From contig JAZRNK010000026.1 in NCBI GenBank assembly GCA_045648145.1, forward strand, positions 1 through 64,000: a stretch of DNA of 64,000 nucleotides. The letters are read 5' to 3'. The DNA comes from UMGS172 sp045648145 (GTDB lineage: Bacteria > Bacillota > Clostridia > Oscillospirales > Acutalibacteraceae). This document shows positions 35,692 through 43,190 of the stretch, piece by piece. Under the pieces are notes generated by a model. That model saw only the letters and a program-made list of their open reading frames with translations, ran no database searches and had not been told where the DNA came from. The number at the start of each line of letters is the position of its first letter. Position 1 is the stretch's first letter. A program made the position numbers and the translations under genes.

Positions 35692-37650
35692 ATGTTTGAG
35701 TTTTTAAGAGTTACGAGTGCCGTTCCTAACGTTTCTGTTGCTAACGTTGATTATAACGTATCGCAGATTTGCGAAAAGATTGCAGAAGCTTCAGACGCAC
35801 AGTCAAATATTGTTGTTTTCCCTGAGCTTGCGGTTACAGGGTATACCTGTGGCGACCTGTTTTTCCAAGATACACTTATCAATAGCTCAAATAAAGGTGT
35901 TGAGCAAATTATCGAAACAAGCAGTAAATATGCAATACCTGTCATTGTCGGCGCACCGATAAAAATTTTTGGTCAATTATATAACTGCGCTTTGGTTATT
36001 GCCTGCGGTAAGATTTGCGGCATTGTGCCTAAAACCTTTATTCCAAACCATAGCGAATTTTTTGAAAAACGTATTTTTTCTTCTGCCGAGGATTTAAAGT
36101 TAAGTGAAGTAAATATTACAGACATAGGTATTTTAAAATACGGTCCATACAGTATTCCTATAGGTAACAATATTGTTTTCAACGTAAACAACAAGTATAA
36201 ATTCGGTATCGAGGTCTGCGAAGATTTGTGGACTGCTTTGCCACCGAGTACGTTTTTATCTCTTGCAGGCGCAGAGGTTATTTTTAACATTTCTGCAAGT
36301 AATGAGGTTGTTTCAAAACGTAAGTATAGGGAAGAACTTATAAAGCAACAATCTGCAAGAACTTTTTCTAACTATGTTTATACATCTGCCGGTAGCGGTG
36401 AGTCGACCTCTGATTTAATATTCTCAGGAAATACCATTATTGCTGAAAACGGTAAAATAACCGCCGAAAACGATAAAATAATCGATAATAATTATTGTTT
36501 ATCGGCAGACTTTGATTTAGGCAAAATCAGAGCGGACCGATTAAAAACCAAGACGTTTAAGGATGCAAACAGAATCTACGGCGATTTTGTTGATGTTAGA
36601 ACAGTCAATATCGTTGATAACAGTTTATCGACTTTTTCTAACGGCGCATTGCTTAATATATCCAAACATCCGTTTATACCAACCTGTACTTCAGACAGAA
36701 TTACTGCCTGCAAAGAAATATTTGCAATGCAGGTAGCAGGCTTGAAGAAAAGAGTAGAAATCACCAACAGTAAGCTTGTTGTTGGTGTTTCGGGAGGTTT
36801 AGATTCCACTTTAGCATTACTTGTAGCGGTTAAGGTGATGAGCGAGCTTAACAGACCGCTTGAGGATGTCCACGGTATTACAATGCCATGCTTTGGCACA
36901 TCAGGCAGAACATATAACAACTCGATTATTTTAATGCAAACGCTTGGTGTAACAGCTAAGGAAATTAACATAAAAGACGCTTGTTTAAAGCATTTTGATG
37001 ATATTGGCCATGATGCCGACATTCATGACATAACCTACGAAAACAGTCAAGCAAGAGAAAGAACACAGGTTCTTATGGATTATGCAGGTAAAATCGGTGG
37101 TTTTGTTGTTGGTACCGGTGATTTGAGCGAGTTAGCTCTCGGTTGGTGCACCTACAACGGCGACCATATGAGTATGTATAGCGTTAACTGTGATATTCCT
37201 AAAACGCTGATAAAGTGGATTATTGATACTGTCAAAAATAAAGTTATTTTCCAAAACAGCGCTACTGTTTTAGAAGACATTATCAATACACCTATCAGTC
37301 CCGAATTACTTCCACCGGACGAAGCAGGGAAGATAGCACAGAAAACCGAAGATATTGTAGGGCCTTATGAGCTGCATGACTTCTTTATGTATTACATTCT
37401 GCGCTACGGCTTTGCACCAAGCAAAATTTATCATTTAGCTTTAACGGCTTTTGCAGATGTTTACAGTAAAGAAACCATATTAAAGTGGTTAAAAAATTTT
37501 TACCGAAGATTCTTTACACAACAGTTTAAACGCAACTGCGTTCCTGACGGTGTTAAGGTTGGCAGTATTGGTTTGTCACCACGAGGTGACTGGAAAATGC
37601 CGAGCGATGCTTCGTTTAAAATTTGGTTAGATGAGCTTGAAACTATATAA
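35692..37650 (+). CDS. nadE: Glutamine-hydrolysing NAD+ synthase
   Basis: 652 residues. N-terminal nitrilase-like glutaminase domain (VVFPELAVTGYTCGDLF with Glu near 45, Lys in VPKTFIPNHSEFFEKR, Cys in GIEVCEDLW), then an ATP-pyrophosphatase synthetase domain with LVVGVSGGLDSTLAL near 363 and GTGDLSELALGWCTYNGDHMS. It amidates deamido-NAD using ammonia from glutamine, the last step of NAD synthesis. A weak promoter (TTTACT-17-TAGAAT, 35632-35660) precedes it. Confidence 0.95.
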   Translation: MFEFLRVTSAVPNVSVANVDYNVSQICEKIAEASDAQSNIVVFPELAVTGYTCGDLFFQDTLINSSNKGVEQIIETSSKYAIPVIVGAPIKIFGQLYNCALVIACGKICGIVPKTFIPNHSEFFEKRIFSSAEDLKLSEVNITDIGILKYGPYSIPIGNNIVFNVNNKYKFGIEVCEDLWTALPPSTFLSLAGAEVIFNISASNEVVSKRKYREELIKQQSARTFSNYVYTSAGSGESTSDLIFSGNTIIAENGKITAENDKIIDNNYCLSADFDLGKIRADRLKTKTFKDANRIYGDFVDVRTVNIVDNSLSTFSNGALLNISKHPFIPTCTSDRITACKEIFAMQVAGLKKRVEITNSKLVVGVSGGLDSTLALLVAVKVMSELNRPLEDVHGITMPCFGTSGRTYNNSIILMQTLGVTAKEINIKDACLKHFDDIGHDADIHDITYENSQARERTQVLMDYAGKIGGFVVGTGDLSELALGWCTYNGDHMSMYSVNCDIPKTLIKWIIDTVKNKVIFQNSATVLEDIINTPISPELLPPDEAGKIAQKTEDIVGPYELHDFFMYYILRYGFAPSKIYHLALTAFADVYSKETILKWLKNFYRRFFTQQFKRNCVPDGVKVGSIGLSPRGDWKMPSDASFKIWLDELETI

Positions 37651-37656
37651 TAATTA

Positions 37657-37696
37657 AAAGATGCATTTACGACTTGAACGTATTTGCATCTTTTTT
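37657..37696 (+). terminator. Intrinsic terminator after nadE
   Basis: AAAAGATGCA ... TGCATCTTTTTT with partial pairing inside (ACG/CGT). It ends 51 bases before the left end of the provirus. Confidence 0.8.
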
Positions 37697-37747
37697 AGTT
37701 ATGGTGTTAGGGAAGGCACTGATTTTAGCCCTCTAAATTTTTGATAA

Positions 37748-37765
37748 AATTATACAAAATGAATA
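37748..37765. repeat. Left attachment repeat (attL core)
   Basis: AATTATACAAAATGAATA, identical to 44061-44078. After it the sequence continues AAAATTTTAC (phage-derived half by this model), whereas the right copy continues TTTTGTATAATT and completes a palindrome. It lies between the nadE terminator and the phage origin region. Confidence 0.8.
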
Positions 37766-37790
37766 AAATTTTACTAATATTAAAAATGAC

Positions 37791-37824
37791 AGGGCAGGCT
37801 CTAAATTATGAGCCAGCCCTTTTT
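37791..37824. terminator. Hairpin with T-run at left end of provirus
   Basis: AGGGCAGGCTC-TAAATTAT-GAGCCAGCCCT followed by TTTTT. The 11-bp stem has one A/A mismatch. It may stop host transcription from entering the phage or serve in single-stranded DNA folding. Confidence 0.6.
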
Positions 37825-37886
37825 CCTTGTCAACTTTTTTGCCCCCGCAAGGAAATCCGCTCGTGATACCGTTGCAGTCCGAAACA

Positions 37887-38229
37887 CCGAGCGAGAGCAA
37901 CGCTCGAAGGCTCGGAAAAGACGGCTTCTGTCAATGAAATGTGCAGTTCACTATCCGCGTCACAGTGAACTGCACAAGTTGGGTAATTTTTAAAATAAAA
38001 GGCTCTGTTAAGCCATTCTTGACAAAAAACTTTTACCCACTAAAGTGAAAAAAGTTGGGTAATTGGGTAATTTTTGGGTAAATAAGCGTCCTATCGTAAA
38101 GGTGTTACGATAGGTAGCGGGGAAATATAAAGGAACGAAGTTTTTTTAATTAAAATTCGTTTAGAAAATTTAGGTATTCCTAAATTTTTAGAATTTTTGT
38201 TAAAAAAACAAGTGGTTATATTTCCCCGC
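37887..38229. other. Structured replication/packaging region of the phage
   Basis: No gene is seen here. Hairpins: CCGAGC/GCTCGG (37887-37915), GTGCAGTTCACT/AGTGAACTGCAC (37941-37975), CCTATCGTAA-AGGTG-TTACGATAGG (38090-38114), and GCGGGGAAATATAA/TTATATTTCCCCGC (38117-38229), which encloses AAAATTTAGG/CCTAAATTTT (38165-38188). Four copies of TTGGGTAA (37979, 38055, 38063, 38074) lie just before the third hairpin. Iterons beside a nick-type hairpin are the normal form of a rolling-circle origin; a packaging signal hairpin is also expected in inoviruses. Which stem does what is inferred. Confidence 0.65.
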
Positions 38230-38245
38230 GTAAAGCGTAAGTATT

Positions 38246-38464
38246 TTATCTTTTTGGATATGGTAGGTCTGGTAAACCTAAAATATAGTCTGCTGATATT
38301 CTTAAATATAAGCAAATATTTTTTAAGTGTGTTATTGGTATTAGGTTTATTCCTTTTTCATATCTTGCATATTGTTGTTGTTTTATGTTTAGATATTCTG
38401 CCATTTGTTTTTGAGTTATATTTTGTGTTTCTCTTTCAAATTGTATTATTTCATTGTAGTACAT
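38246..38464 (-). CDS. XRE-family phage repressor
   Basis: 72 residues. The helix-turn-helix NITQKQMAEYLNIKQQQYARYEKG (about 15-38) is followed by SADYILGLPD, the typical end of small XRE regulators. It is divergent from all phage genes, and three TTACAACA-type operators lie in the shared promoter region. It probably keeps the provirus silent and represses itself. It has no peptidase or oligomerisation domain. Confidence 0.88.
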   Translation of the reverse strand: MYYNEIIQFERETQNITQKQMAEYLNIKQQQYARYEKGINLIPITHLKNICLYLRISADYILGLPDLPYPKR

Positions 38465-38494
38465 AAAATCACCTCAAAAAATTAATACCATAAT

Positions 38495-38561
38495 TTACAA
38501 CAAATGTGTTGACAAATGAACACAAGTGTTGTAATATATATTTACAACAGTAGTGTTGTAA
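38495..38561 (+). promoter_or_regulatory. Phage early promoter with three repressor operators
   Basis: Palindrome TTACAACA-N4-TGTTGTAA occurs perfectly at 38542-38561 and in weaker form at 38495-38514 (right arm TGTTGACA) and 38515-38534 (left arm AATGAACA). A promoter TTGACA (38509-38514), 17-base spacer, TAATAT (38532-38537) overlaps the first two, so bound repressor would block RNA polymerase. The gene at 38584 follows with AGGAG. Confidence 0.75.
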
Positions 38562-38583
38562 ATTAATTTTTAGGAGCGATTTT

Positions 38584-38937
38584 ATGTTACATGAATTAAA
38601 ATTATCTACTGAATTTTTTGATGATGTTTCTAATTTTAAAAAATCTTTTGAAATTAGAAAAAACGACCGAAATTATAAAATAGGTGATATACTTGGTTTT
38701 AATGAGTATGACCTTGATAATTCTGTTTATACAGGTCGTTCTTGTTTTTGTTATGTTGAATATGTTTTTAATCATTCAGATTATGTTATTGATGATTATG
38801 TTATTTTAGGTATTCGTCCTTGTAGTGTTAATGCTTTAGGTTTAGAAGTTGATTTTGAGTCTACTATTTTGCATGATACTGATATTACTTATAATCCAAA
38901 ACATATTTGGTGTAAAGGTGATTGCAATGAAATTTAA
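38584..38937 (+). CDS. DUF3850 (ASCH/PUA-like) domain protein
   Basis: 117 residues. HELKLSTEFFDDV near the start, KSFEIRKNDRNYKIGDILGFNEYD and IDDYVILGI are the recognised pattern of DUF3850, a small PUA-like fold frequent in phages and plasmids and thought to bind RNA or modified nucleic acid. First gene of the rightward phage transcript, directly under repressor control. Its role in this phage is unknown. Confidence 0.8.
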   Translation: MLHELKLSTEFFDDVSNFKKSFEIRKNDRNYKIGDILGFNEYDLDNSVYTGRSCFCYVEYVFNHSDYVIDDYVILGIRPCSVNALGLEVDFESTILHDTDITYNPKHIWCKGDCNEI

Positions 38938-39058
38938 ACGTATTACTGTAGATTTACACCCTATAATTATTGAAAAATTAGAAGATTATGCAAAATTAAA
39001 TGATATTTCTTTTAATTCTGCTTTAAATTTTCTTTTATATAATTTGCTTGTTTTATAA
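38927..39058 (+). CDS. Small ribbon-helix-helix-like protein
   Basis: 43 residues from the ATG at 38927, overlapping the previous gene by 11 bases. FKRITVDLHPIIIEKLEDYAKLNDISFNSALNFLL has the alternating strand (RITVDL) and two amphipathic helices of Arc/CopG regulators. A copy-number or transcription control role is likely. Confidence 0.7.
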   Translation: MKFKRITVDLHPIIIEKLEDYAKLNDISFNSALNFLLYNLLVL

Positions 39059-39070
39059 AGGTGAATAGAT

Positions 39071-39712
39071 ATGAGTAATGAAAATAGTACAATTAATAAA
39101 CCCCGGTCACTTCATGTTAGTTCCCGGTGCCGTAAATTTTCTTGTATCACTTATTTATCTGAATTGCAATTAAAAACTGTGCTATGTAAACATCACGAAC
39201 AAATTCGGTGTTATGCTTATGCTTTTCATGATAAGGACGCAAGGGAAGATGGTACACTTAAAGAACCTCATTTTCACATTGTTTTAGTTACATACAATAC
39301 TTGCACTATTTCTGCTATACGTCGTTGGTTTTGTGGTTTTGTTGATAGTAATGGTGATATTACTACTACTGCACAAAAATGTACTGATGTATTCGAAATG
39401 TATGATTATTTAACGCATAGCACGTTTCAAGCAAGGGCGCAAGGAAAATATCAATATGATAAAAGTATTGTTGTAACGAACGATACCGAGTATTTTAAGG
39501 CTAATGTTGAAAGTGAATTCGATAGTATTACGTTATCTGCAGAAATGCTTTTGAATGGTGCTTCTGTTCGTGAGTGTGGTAGAAAATTTGGACGCGATTT
39601 TATACTGCATTATCCTGCAATCAAAAAGTATTTAACTGATGTGTTTTTACTTAATCAAAGAGCCGATATTAATAATATTAACGATTTAATTATTTTAGAT
39701 TTATCAAAATAA
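39071..39712 (+). CDS. rep: Rolling-circle replication initiator, HUH Rep
   Basis: 213 residues, AAGGTG ribosome site. The metal motif PHFHIVLV (His67, His69) is the HUH signature, and YDYLTH (111-116) with KYQY (126-129) provides the candidate nicking Tyr, as in the Gram-positive plasmid Rep_2 group. It would nick the plus strand at the hairpin origin on the left and drive ssDNA production. The C-terminal 60 residues (MLLNGASVRECGRKFGRDFILHYPAIKKYL) look like a helix-turn-helix DNA-binding part. Tyr assignment is inferred. Confidence 0.85.
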   Translation: MSNENSTINKPRSLHVSSRCRKFSCITYLSELQLKTVLCKHHEQIRCYAYAFHDKDAREDGTLKEPHFHIVLVTYNTCTISAIRRWFCGFVDSNGDITTTAQKCTDVFEMYDYLTHSTFQARAQGKYQYDKSIVVTNDTEYFKANVESEFDSITLSAEMLLNGASVRECGRKFGRDFILHYPAIKKYLTDVFLLNQRADINNINDLIILDLSK

Positions 39713-39732
39713 ATTTTAAGGAGTTTTTAAAA

Positions 39733-39882
39733 ATGAAAACTGAAATTGTTCAAGGAATTAGCAAAAAAACAAATAGGGAATATGTTCGTTTAGATATTTA
39801 TTTAACTGATACTTATGTAAAATCTGTTTTTTTAGATAGGGCAGAGGCTGAATTAATTAAAGTATCTCAAAATAACCTTTAA
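39733..39882 (+). CDS. Small protein, putative ssDNA-binding (gpV-like) protein
   Basis: 49 residues with AAGGAG upstream. Predicted mostly beta strand (TNREYVRLDIYLTDTYVKSVFLDRAEAELI). Its position right after rep and before the coat genes is where filamentous phages carry the ssDNA-binding protein gene, and size and strand-rich sequence fit an OB fold. No diagnostic motif can be seen, so the function is positional inference only. Confidence 0.5.
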   Translation: MKTEIVQGISKKTNREYVRLDIYLTDTYVKSVFLDRAEAELIKVSQNNL

Positions 39883-39901
39883 TCTCTAAAGGAGTTTTCG
39901 T

Positions 39902-41449
39902 ATGTGGAAGAAGCTTATAATCACAATTCCTCTCATAATATGTTTAATCGTTCCTACCTTGGTTATAAGCTCTTCTGCTGCGAGCTTAACTGTAGTTGAC
40001 GATATGGTTGTTAATAATTTCAAATCTCGTATTGGTTATGAAATTAATGATAATACTTATTGGTCACCTGATGAAAATACTTTAATGCGTGTTCATTATC
40101 CGGAACGTCGACAAATGCAATTTATGTTGAATACTAATGACGATAGTATTTTAAACGGTAATACAACACGCATTTTTAGTTTTGAAATTAATCTTGCTAT
40201 GTTTGTTATGACAAATCAACGTGTTGATTTTGAATTAACATATAGAGGTGAAGAGGGCTATTATATAGGTTTAGGTTCCGAAATATACTCTAAAAATACG
40301 TCTGCTGGTTTAGTATCTTCTTCGAATTTAATTAATTATGGCTCATGTATACTTAAGGATGATGGTAAAACATTAGAATTTCAAATTTTGAATGTTACAT
40401 CTACTGATACTATTTATGTGTCTTTTGGCTTTCAACAAGTTTTTGATAGTCCTGCATTAATTTTTGATTGCAATTTTGTTCCTGGTATGACGTTTTTATC
40501 ACAAGATAATCCAGATGAACATTTAATAACTACGTCAAGTTCTTTTTCTGGTCTTTTTTATTCTGACGATATAACTGGTTATTTTAATTTCCCCGGTACT
40601 TCTGGTAACGGTGTAGGGTCTATTCCTCGAAAATATGACCTTGTTCCTGAAATTAATGGTACTGGTATTATTTTTAGAGCTTTAGTTGATGGAGAAGTTA
40701 CTGGTAAACAAAAAGTTGATTTTGCTACTGTTACTTTTAATCCTTATTGGGTTAGATATAAAGACTCACCATCTTTAAAATATAAAATTGATGATACAAG
40801 AGTTTATCGTGTTGGTTTTATCTTGCAGTTAGGTAATCAAGGGCAAATTTGTTATGCTGAATTTTTAAAAAATTTAAAGTTAAGTGCTACTACTTTTGAG
40901 GGCACATTTAACATTCCTGCTTCTAATCTTTGGTCAGAAGAAACTGCAGATGGTACTAAAAAATCGTTTGCATTGTTTGATTTTGATATACGAGGTAGTA
41001 TTTTAAATAATGCTAAATGGACATTTGAGTTTAATACAGATGGTATTACCTCTGTTAATAAATATAGTTATTTGAATTTTTATTTTGTTGGACCTTTTTT
41101 TATTATTGCTCGGTCGGTAGAATATACTGAACAAATGAATGAGGCAGATTTTATATTAAATGCTGGTATAAATGTTGGTGTCGGTGATTTTGGCTCGTCT
41201 AATATACAAGTTTTGCAACAGTCTTTAGTTAATTTAGAGTCGAGTTATACTATATCAAGTGCTGATATTTCTAAATTAAATCAACATGCTACAAATCTTT
41301 TATCAAATGGTAATTTTAAATCTGCTTCAACTGTTATTACTGGTTTTATTGATAGATTTAGCGTTGAAAATAGTATTTATTGGGGTTTGATGTTGGCTTG
41401 TTTAACTTTAGGAATAGTATTTTATTTTATAGGTCGTGGTAAAGGTTGA
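39902..41449 (+). CDS. Secreted, C-terminally anchored protein: candidate adsorption (pIII-like) protein
   Basis: 515 residues. A signal peptide (residues 1-28, cut near SSAAS), a long beta-rich Asn/Ser/Thr-rich exterior part and one C-terminal membrane helix (about 491-509) ending in RGKG. This matches the layout of inovirus pIII, the tip protein that binds the host and is held in the membrane before release. Sequence similarity is not expected to be visible. It is by far the largest phage gene. Confidence 0.7.
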   Translation: MWKKLIITIPLIICLIVPTLVISSSAASLTVVDDMVVNNFKSRIGYEINDNTYWSPDENTLMRVHYPERRQMQFMLNTNDDSILNGNTTRIFSFEINLAMFVMTNQRVDFELTYRGEEGYYIGLGSEIYSKNTSAGLVSSSNLINYGSCILKDDGKTLEFQILNVTSTDTIYVSFGFQQVFDSPALIFDCNFVPGMTFLSQDNPDEHLITTSSSFSGLFYSDDITGYFNFPGTSGNGVGSIPRKYDLVPEINGTGIIFRALVDGEVTGKQKVDFATVTFNPYWVRYKDSPSLKYKIDDTRVYRVGFILQLGNQGQICYAEFLKNLKLSATTFEGTFNIPASNLWSEETADGTKKSFALFDFDIRGSILNNAKWTFEFNTDGITSVNKYSYLNFYFVGPFFIIARSVEYTEQMNEADFILNAGINVGVGDFGSSNIQVLQQSLVNLESSYTISSADISKLNQHATNLLSNGNFKSASTVITGFIDRFSVENSIYWGLMLACLTLGIVFYFIGRGKG

Positions 41450-41679
41450 ATAAAATAATTGAATTTTTTGAAAGCTTTGCTGAAGGTGTAGATTCTATTG
41501 TTGATTTTGTAGTCACTTTATTTACGTCTTTTGTTCGTTTTTTAACGTCATTACCTGCTTTTATTCAAATACTTAATAATACTTTATTTACAATACCATC
41601 TACATTAGTTATTTTTGTATCTTTATCTATTACAATATCCATTATATTTTTAATAATTAATCGAGGTAGTTCAAAATGA
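41446..41679 (+). CDS. Small phage membrane protein
   Basis: 77 residues, TTG start overlapping the previous stop by 4 bases. An amphipathic first half is followed by a hydrophobic helix at about 45-72 ending in NRGSSK. It is probably a minor virion or assembly protein, perhaps the pVI counterpart, which sits after gene III in Ff phages. This is a placement-based guess. Confidence 0.6.
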   Translation: MNKIIEFFESFAEGVDSIVDFVVTLFTSFVRFLTSLPAFIQILNNTLFTIPSTLVIFVSLSITISIIFLIINRGSSK

Positions 41680-41888
41680 TTGAGAAGTCAATAGATTTCT
41701 TTTTTAATACAATTAAATGGGTTTTCAATGATTTTTTACAAAGAATTAGAATTTTTGGTGTACCTTTAATTTATTATTTTTTAGTTTTAACTATTGTTGC
41801 TATTGTGTTTATGGGTCTTATTAATTCTGCTAAAATATCTCGTTTACCGTTTTCACGTAAAAAGGGGAGAGGACCTAATAAAAAGTAA
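41676..41888 (+). CDS. Small phage membrane protein with basic tail
   Basis: 70 residues; ATG overlaps the upstream stop. One hydrophobic segment (about 28-50) and a strongly basic C-terminus (RKKGRGPNKK). A membrane-spanning protein with a basic cytoplasmic end fits the DNA-facing end of filamentous coat proteins, so it may be a minor coat component. Confidence 0.6.
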   Translation: MIEKSIDFFFNTIKWVFNDFLQRIRIFGVPLIYYFLVLTIVAIVFMGLINSAKISRLPFSRKKGRGPNKK

Positions 41889-41900
41889 GGTTTACCCTTT

Positions 41901-41935
41901 AATTAAGGTTTCCGAGCTTAATTAAGGTTTACCCA
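41901..41935 (+). repeat. 35-bp phage intergenic repeat, copy 1
   Basis: AATTAAGGTTTCCGAGCTTA at its start, GGTTTACCCA at its end. It matches 43797-43831 at 31 of 35 positions. The end is the reverse complement of the origin iteron TTGGGTAA. Another GGTTTACCC lies just before, at 41889. Confidence 0.75.
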
Positions 41936-41952
41936 ATTTGGAGTTATAATTT

Positions 41953-42453
41953 ATGAAAAAAATATTTTGTTTGTTAATTGTTGTTATAACGTTGTTTGTT
42001 TCATGTTGTTGTGTTTCAGCTGCTGAAATTTCACCTGGTAGTATTAATCAAGAGGCTTTAGATTATTTAACTGGTTGTGTCAAAAAACTTGAGCCTAACA
42101 CTGATTATTTTTTATATCGTGTTAATGATACAGACGCATGTTTAATTTATTCAAATGATTTATATTTTGACTCTACTGAAAATGTAGTAGGGGGTAGTAA
42201 TGTAACAAAGATTTCTTATACATTTGATACTTTAAAGAATTGTTATGTTACTACTTTTGAAGATAATTTATCTTCATTTCAATTAAATTCTGTTATATAT
42301 TCTGTTGCTTATTCTTCTTTAGGACATTGGTCTACAGTTGAAGATAAGAACACATCAATTTTAACTTATATTTTATGGACTTTAGTTTTATTACTTTTAT
42401 TATTTGTTGGTTTTAAATTTTTCCGCAATCGAAGGAGTTATATTAAGTTATGA
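41953..42453 (+). CDS. Secreted, membrane-anchored phage protein
   Basis: 166 residues: signal peptide 1-24 (MKKIFCLLIVVITLFVSCCC then VSAAE), an exterior domain of about 105 residues, and one C-terminal membrane helix (about 134-153) ending KFFRNRRSYIKL. Same layout as the larger 515-residue protein, so a second minor coat or adsorption subunit is likely. Its stop overlaps the next start (ATGA). Confidence 0.65.
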   Translation: MKKIFCLLIVVITLFVSCCCVSAAEISPGSINQEALDYLTGCVKKLEPNTDYFLYRVNDTDACLIYSNDLYFDSTENVVGGSNVTKISYTFDTLKNCYVTTFEDNLSSFQLNSVIYSVAYSSLGHWSTVEDKNTSILTYILWTLVLLLLLFVGFKFFRNRRSYIKL

Positions 42454-42614
42454 TAACATCTTTAATTGAATTTATAAACGGTGTTATAGATTATCCACCT
42501 CAATTTGAATTTCTTTTATATTTGGGCGCCACAGCTTTAATGCTGTTACTTATAGTATTATCTGTCGATTTTTTTGCTGGCATATTTTTTGCAATATTTC
42601 AACGTAAACGATAG
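42450..42614 (+). CDS. Tiny phage membrane protein
   Basis: 54 residues. A hydrophobic helix (about 22-50) precedes QRKR. Overlapping start and a following AGGAAAGGAG ribosome site place it in the structural operon. Likely a minor coat protein (pVII/pIX size class). Too short for automatic gene callers with usual limits. Confidence 0.6.
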   Translation: MITSLIEFINGVIDYPPQFEFLLYLGATALMLLLIVLSVDFFAGIFFAIFQRKR

Positions 42615-42632
42615 AGGAAAGGAGAAAATATA

Positions 42633-42803
42633 ATGGAGAATATTACAAGCTTAGAAAATTTGACTACAGCGTTTACCTTTGTTACTACTTGTATGACTTC
42701 TATGGTCACAATTATTCTTGGTAATCCTGTATTTCTTATTCCGGTTGGCATTTATGTTGCCGGTGCTGCTATTGGTCTTTGTGGCCGTCTTATTGGCAGA
42801 TAA
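42633..42803 (+). CDS. Candidate major coat protein (pVIII-like)
   Basis: 56 residues. A polar N-terminus (MENITSLENLTTAF), two hydrophobic stretches (about 13-32 and 34-48) and a basic end (CGRLIGR) are the general plan of filamentous phage major coat proteins, whose basic end faces the DNA. It has the strongest ribosome site of the phage (AGGAAAGGAG) and is followed directly by a strong terminator, as gene VIII is in Ff phages. There is no clear signal peptide. Confidence 0.7.
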   Translation: MENITSLENLTTAFTFVTTCMTSMVTIILGNPVFLIPVGIYVAGAAIGLCGRLIGR

Positions 42804-42815
42804 TTTAACTTTTCT

Positions 42816-42850
42816 GCACCTTTGGCGAGCTTGCTCGCCAGGGTGCTTTT
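42816..42850 (+). terminator. Central terminator after the coat gene
   Basis: GCACC-TT-TGGCGAGC-TT-GCTCGCCA-G-GGTGC followed by TTTT: a GC-rich, nearly continuous 13-bp stem in an otherwise AT-rich phage. It would give abundant coat mRNA and reduced assembly-gene transcription. Confidence 0.88.
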
Positions 42851-42861
42851 AAGGTGATTTT

Positions 42862-42984
42862 ATGTTAAAGATTTTTATTGATTTTTTGGTTTATTTAATT
42901 ACATATTATGAATTTTTAATTATTTTGGCTTTAATCGTTGCCTTATGTGTTATTTTACTTATTAATAAAATATTTAGTTTTTAG
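42862..42984 (+). CDS. Tiny phage membrane protein
   Basis: 40 residues, AAGGTG ribosome site. One long hydrophobic helix (about 17-35), little else. Located just after the central terminator, in the assembly-gene segment. It could be a minor coat or assembly factor. Confidence 0.5.
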   Translation: MLKIFIDFLVYLITYYEFLIILALIVALCVILLINKIFSF

Positions 42985-42995
42985 GAGTTTTAAAA

Positions 42996-43190
42996 ATGAA
43001 AGCTTTAATACCTTTGTTGTTAATGATTGTTATGTGCTTGTTGGCTGGTAAGCCTGGATTAATTCTTTTGGCATATATTTTTTGTTTCTTTGTTTTTGGT
43101 ATATGTATATTCTTTTTATTCAGATATCTTTCGTCAAAGTTTCCAAAATTGCTTGAACTGTTTAAACGTCAAAATAAAGGTGATAAATAA
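42996..43190 (+). CDS. Small phage protein with two membrane helices
   Basis: 64 residues: helices at about 3-18 and 23-48, then a basic tail (SSKFPKLLELFKRQNKGDK). Its stop overlaps the Zot start, so it is translationally coupled to the ATPase. Because the Zot protein here has no membrane segment, this protein may be its membrane anchor or partner. Confidence 0.6.
   Translation: MKALIPLLLMIVMCLLAGKPGLILLAYIFCFFVFGICIFFLFRYLSSKFPKLLELFKRQNKGDK

Noticed and set aside
37808..37993. Open frame of 61 codons in the phage origin region
   Set aside because: It runs through several perfect inverted repeats, has no ribosome site and a composition unlike the phage genes.
38197..38466. Hydrophobic plus-strand frame of 89 codons opposite the repressor gene
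   Set aside because: It is antisense to a convincing XRE repressor; its hydrophobic look is a by-product of the opposite reading frame.
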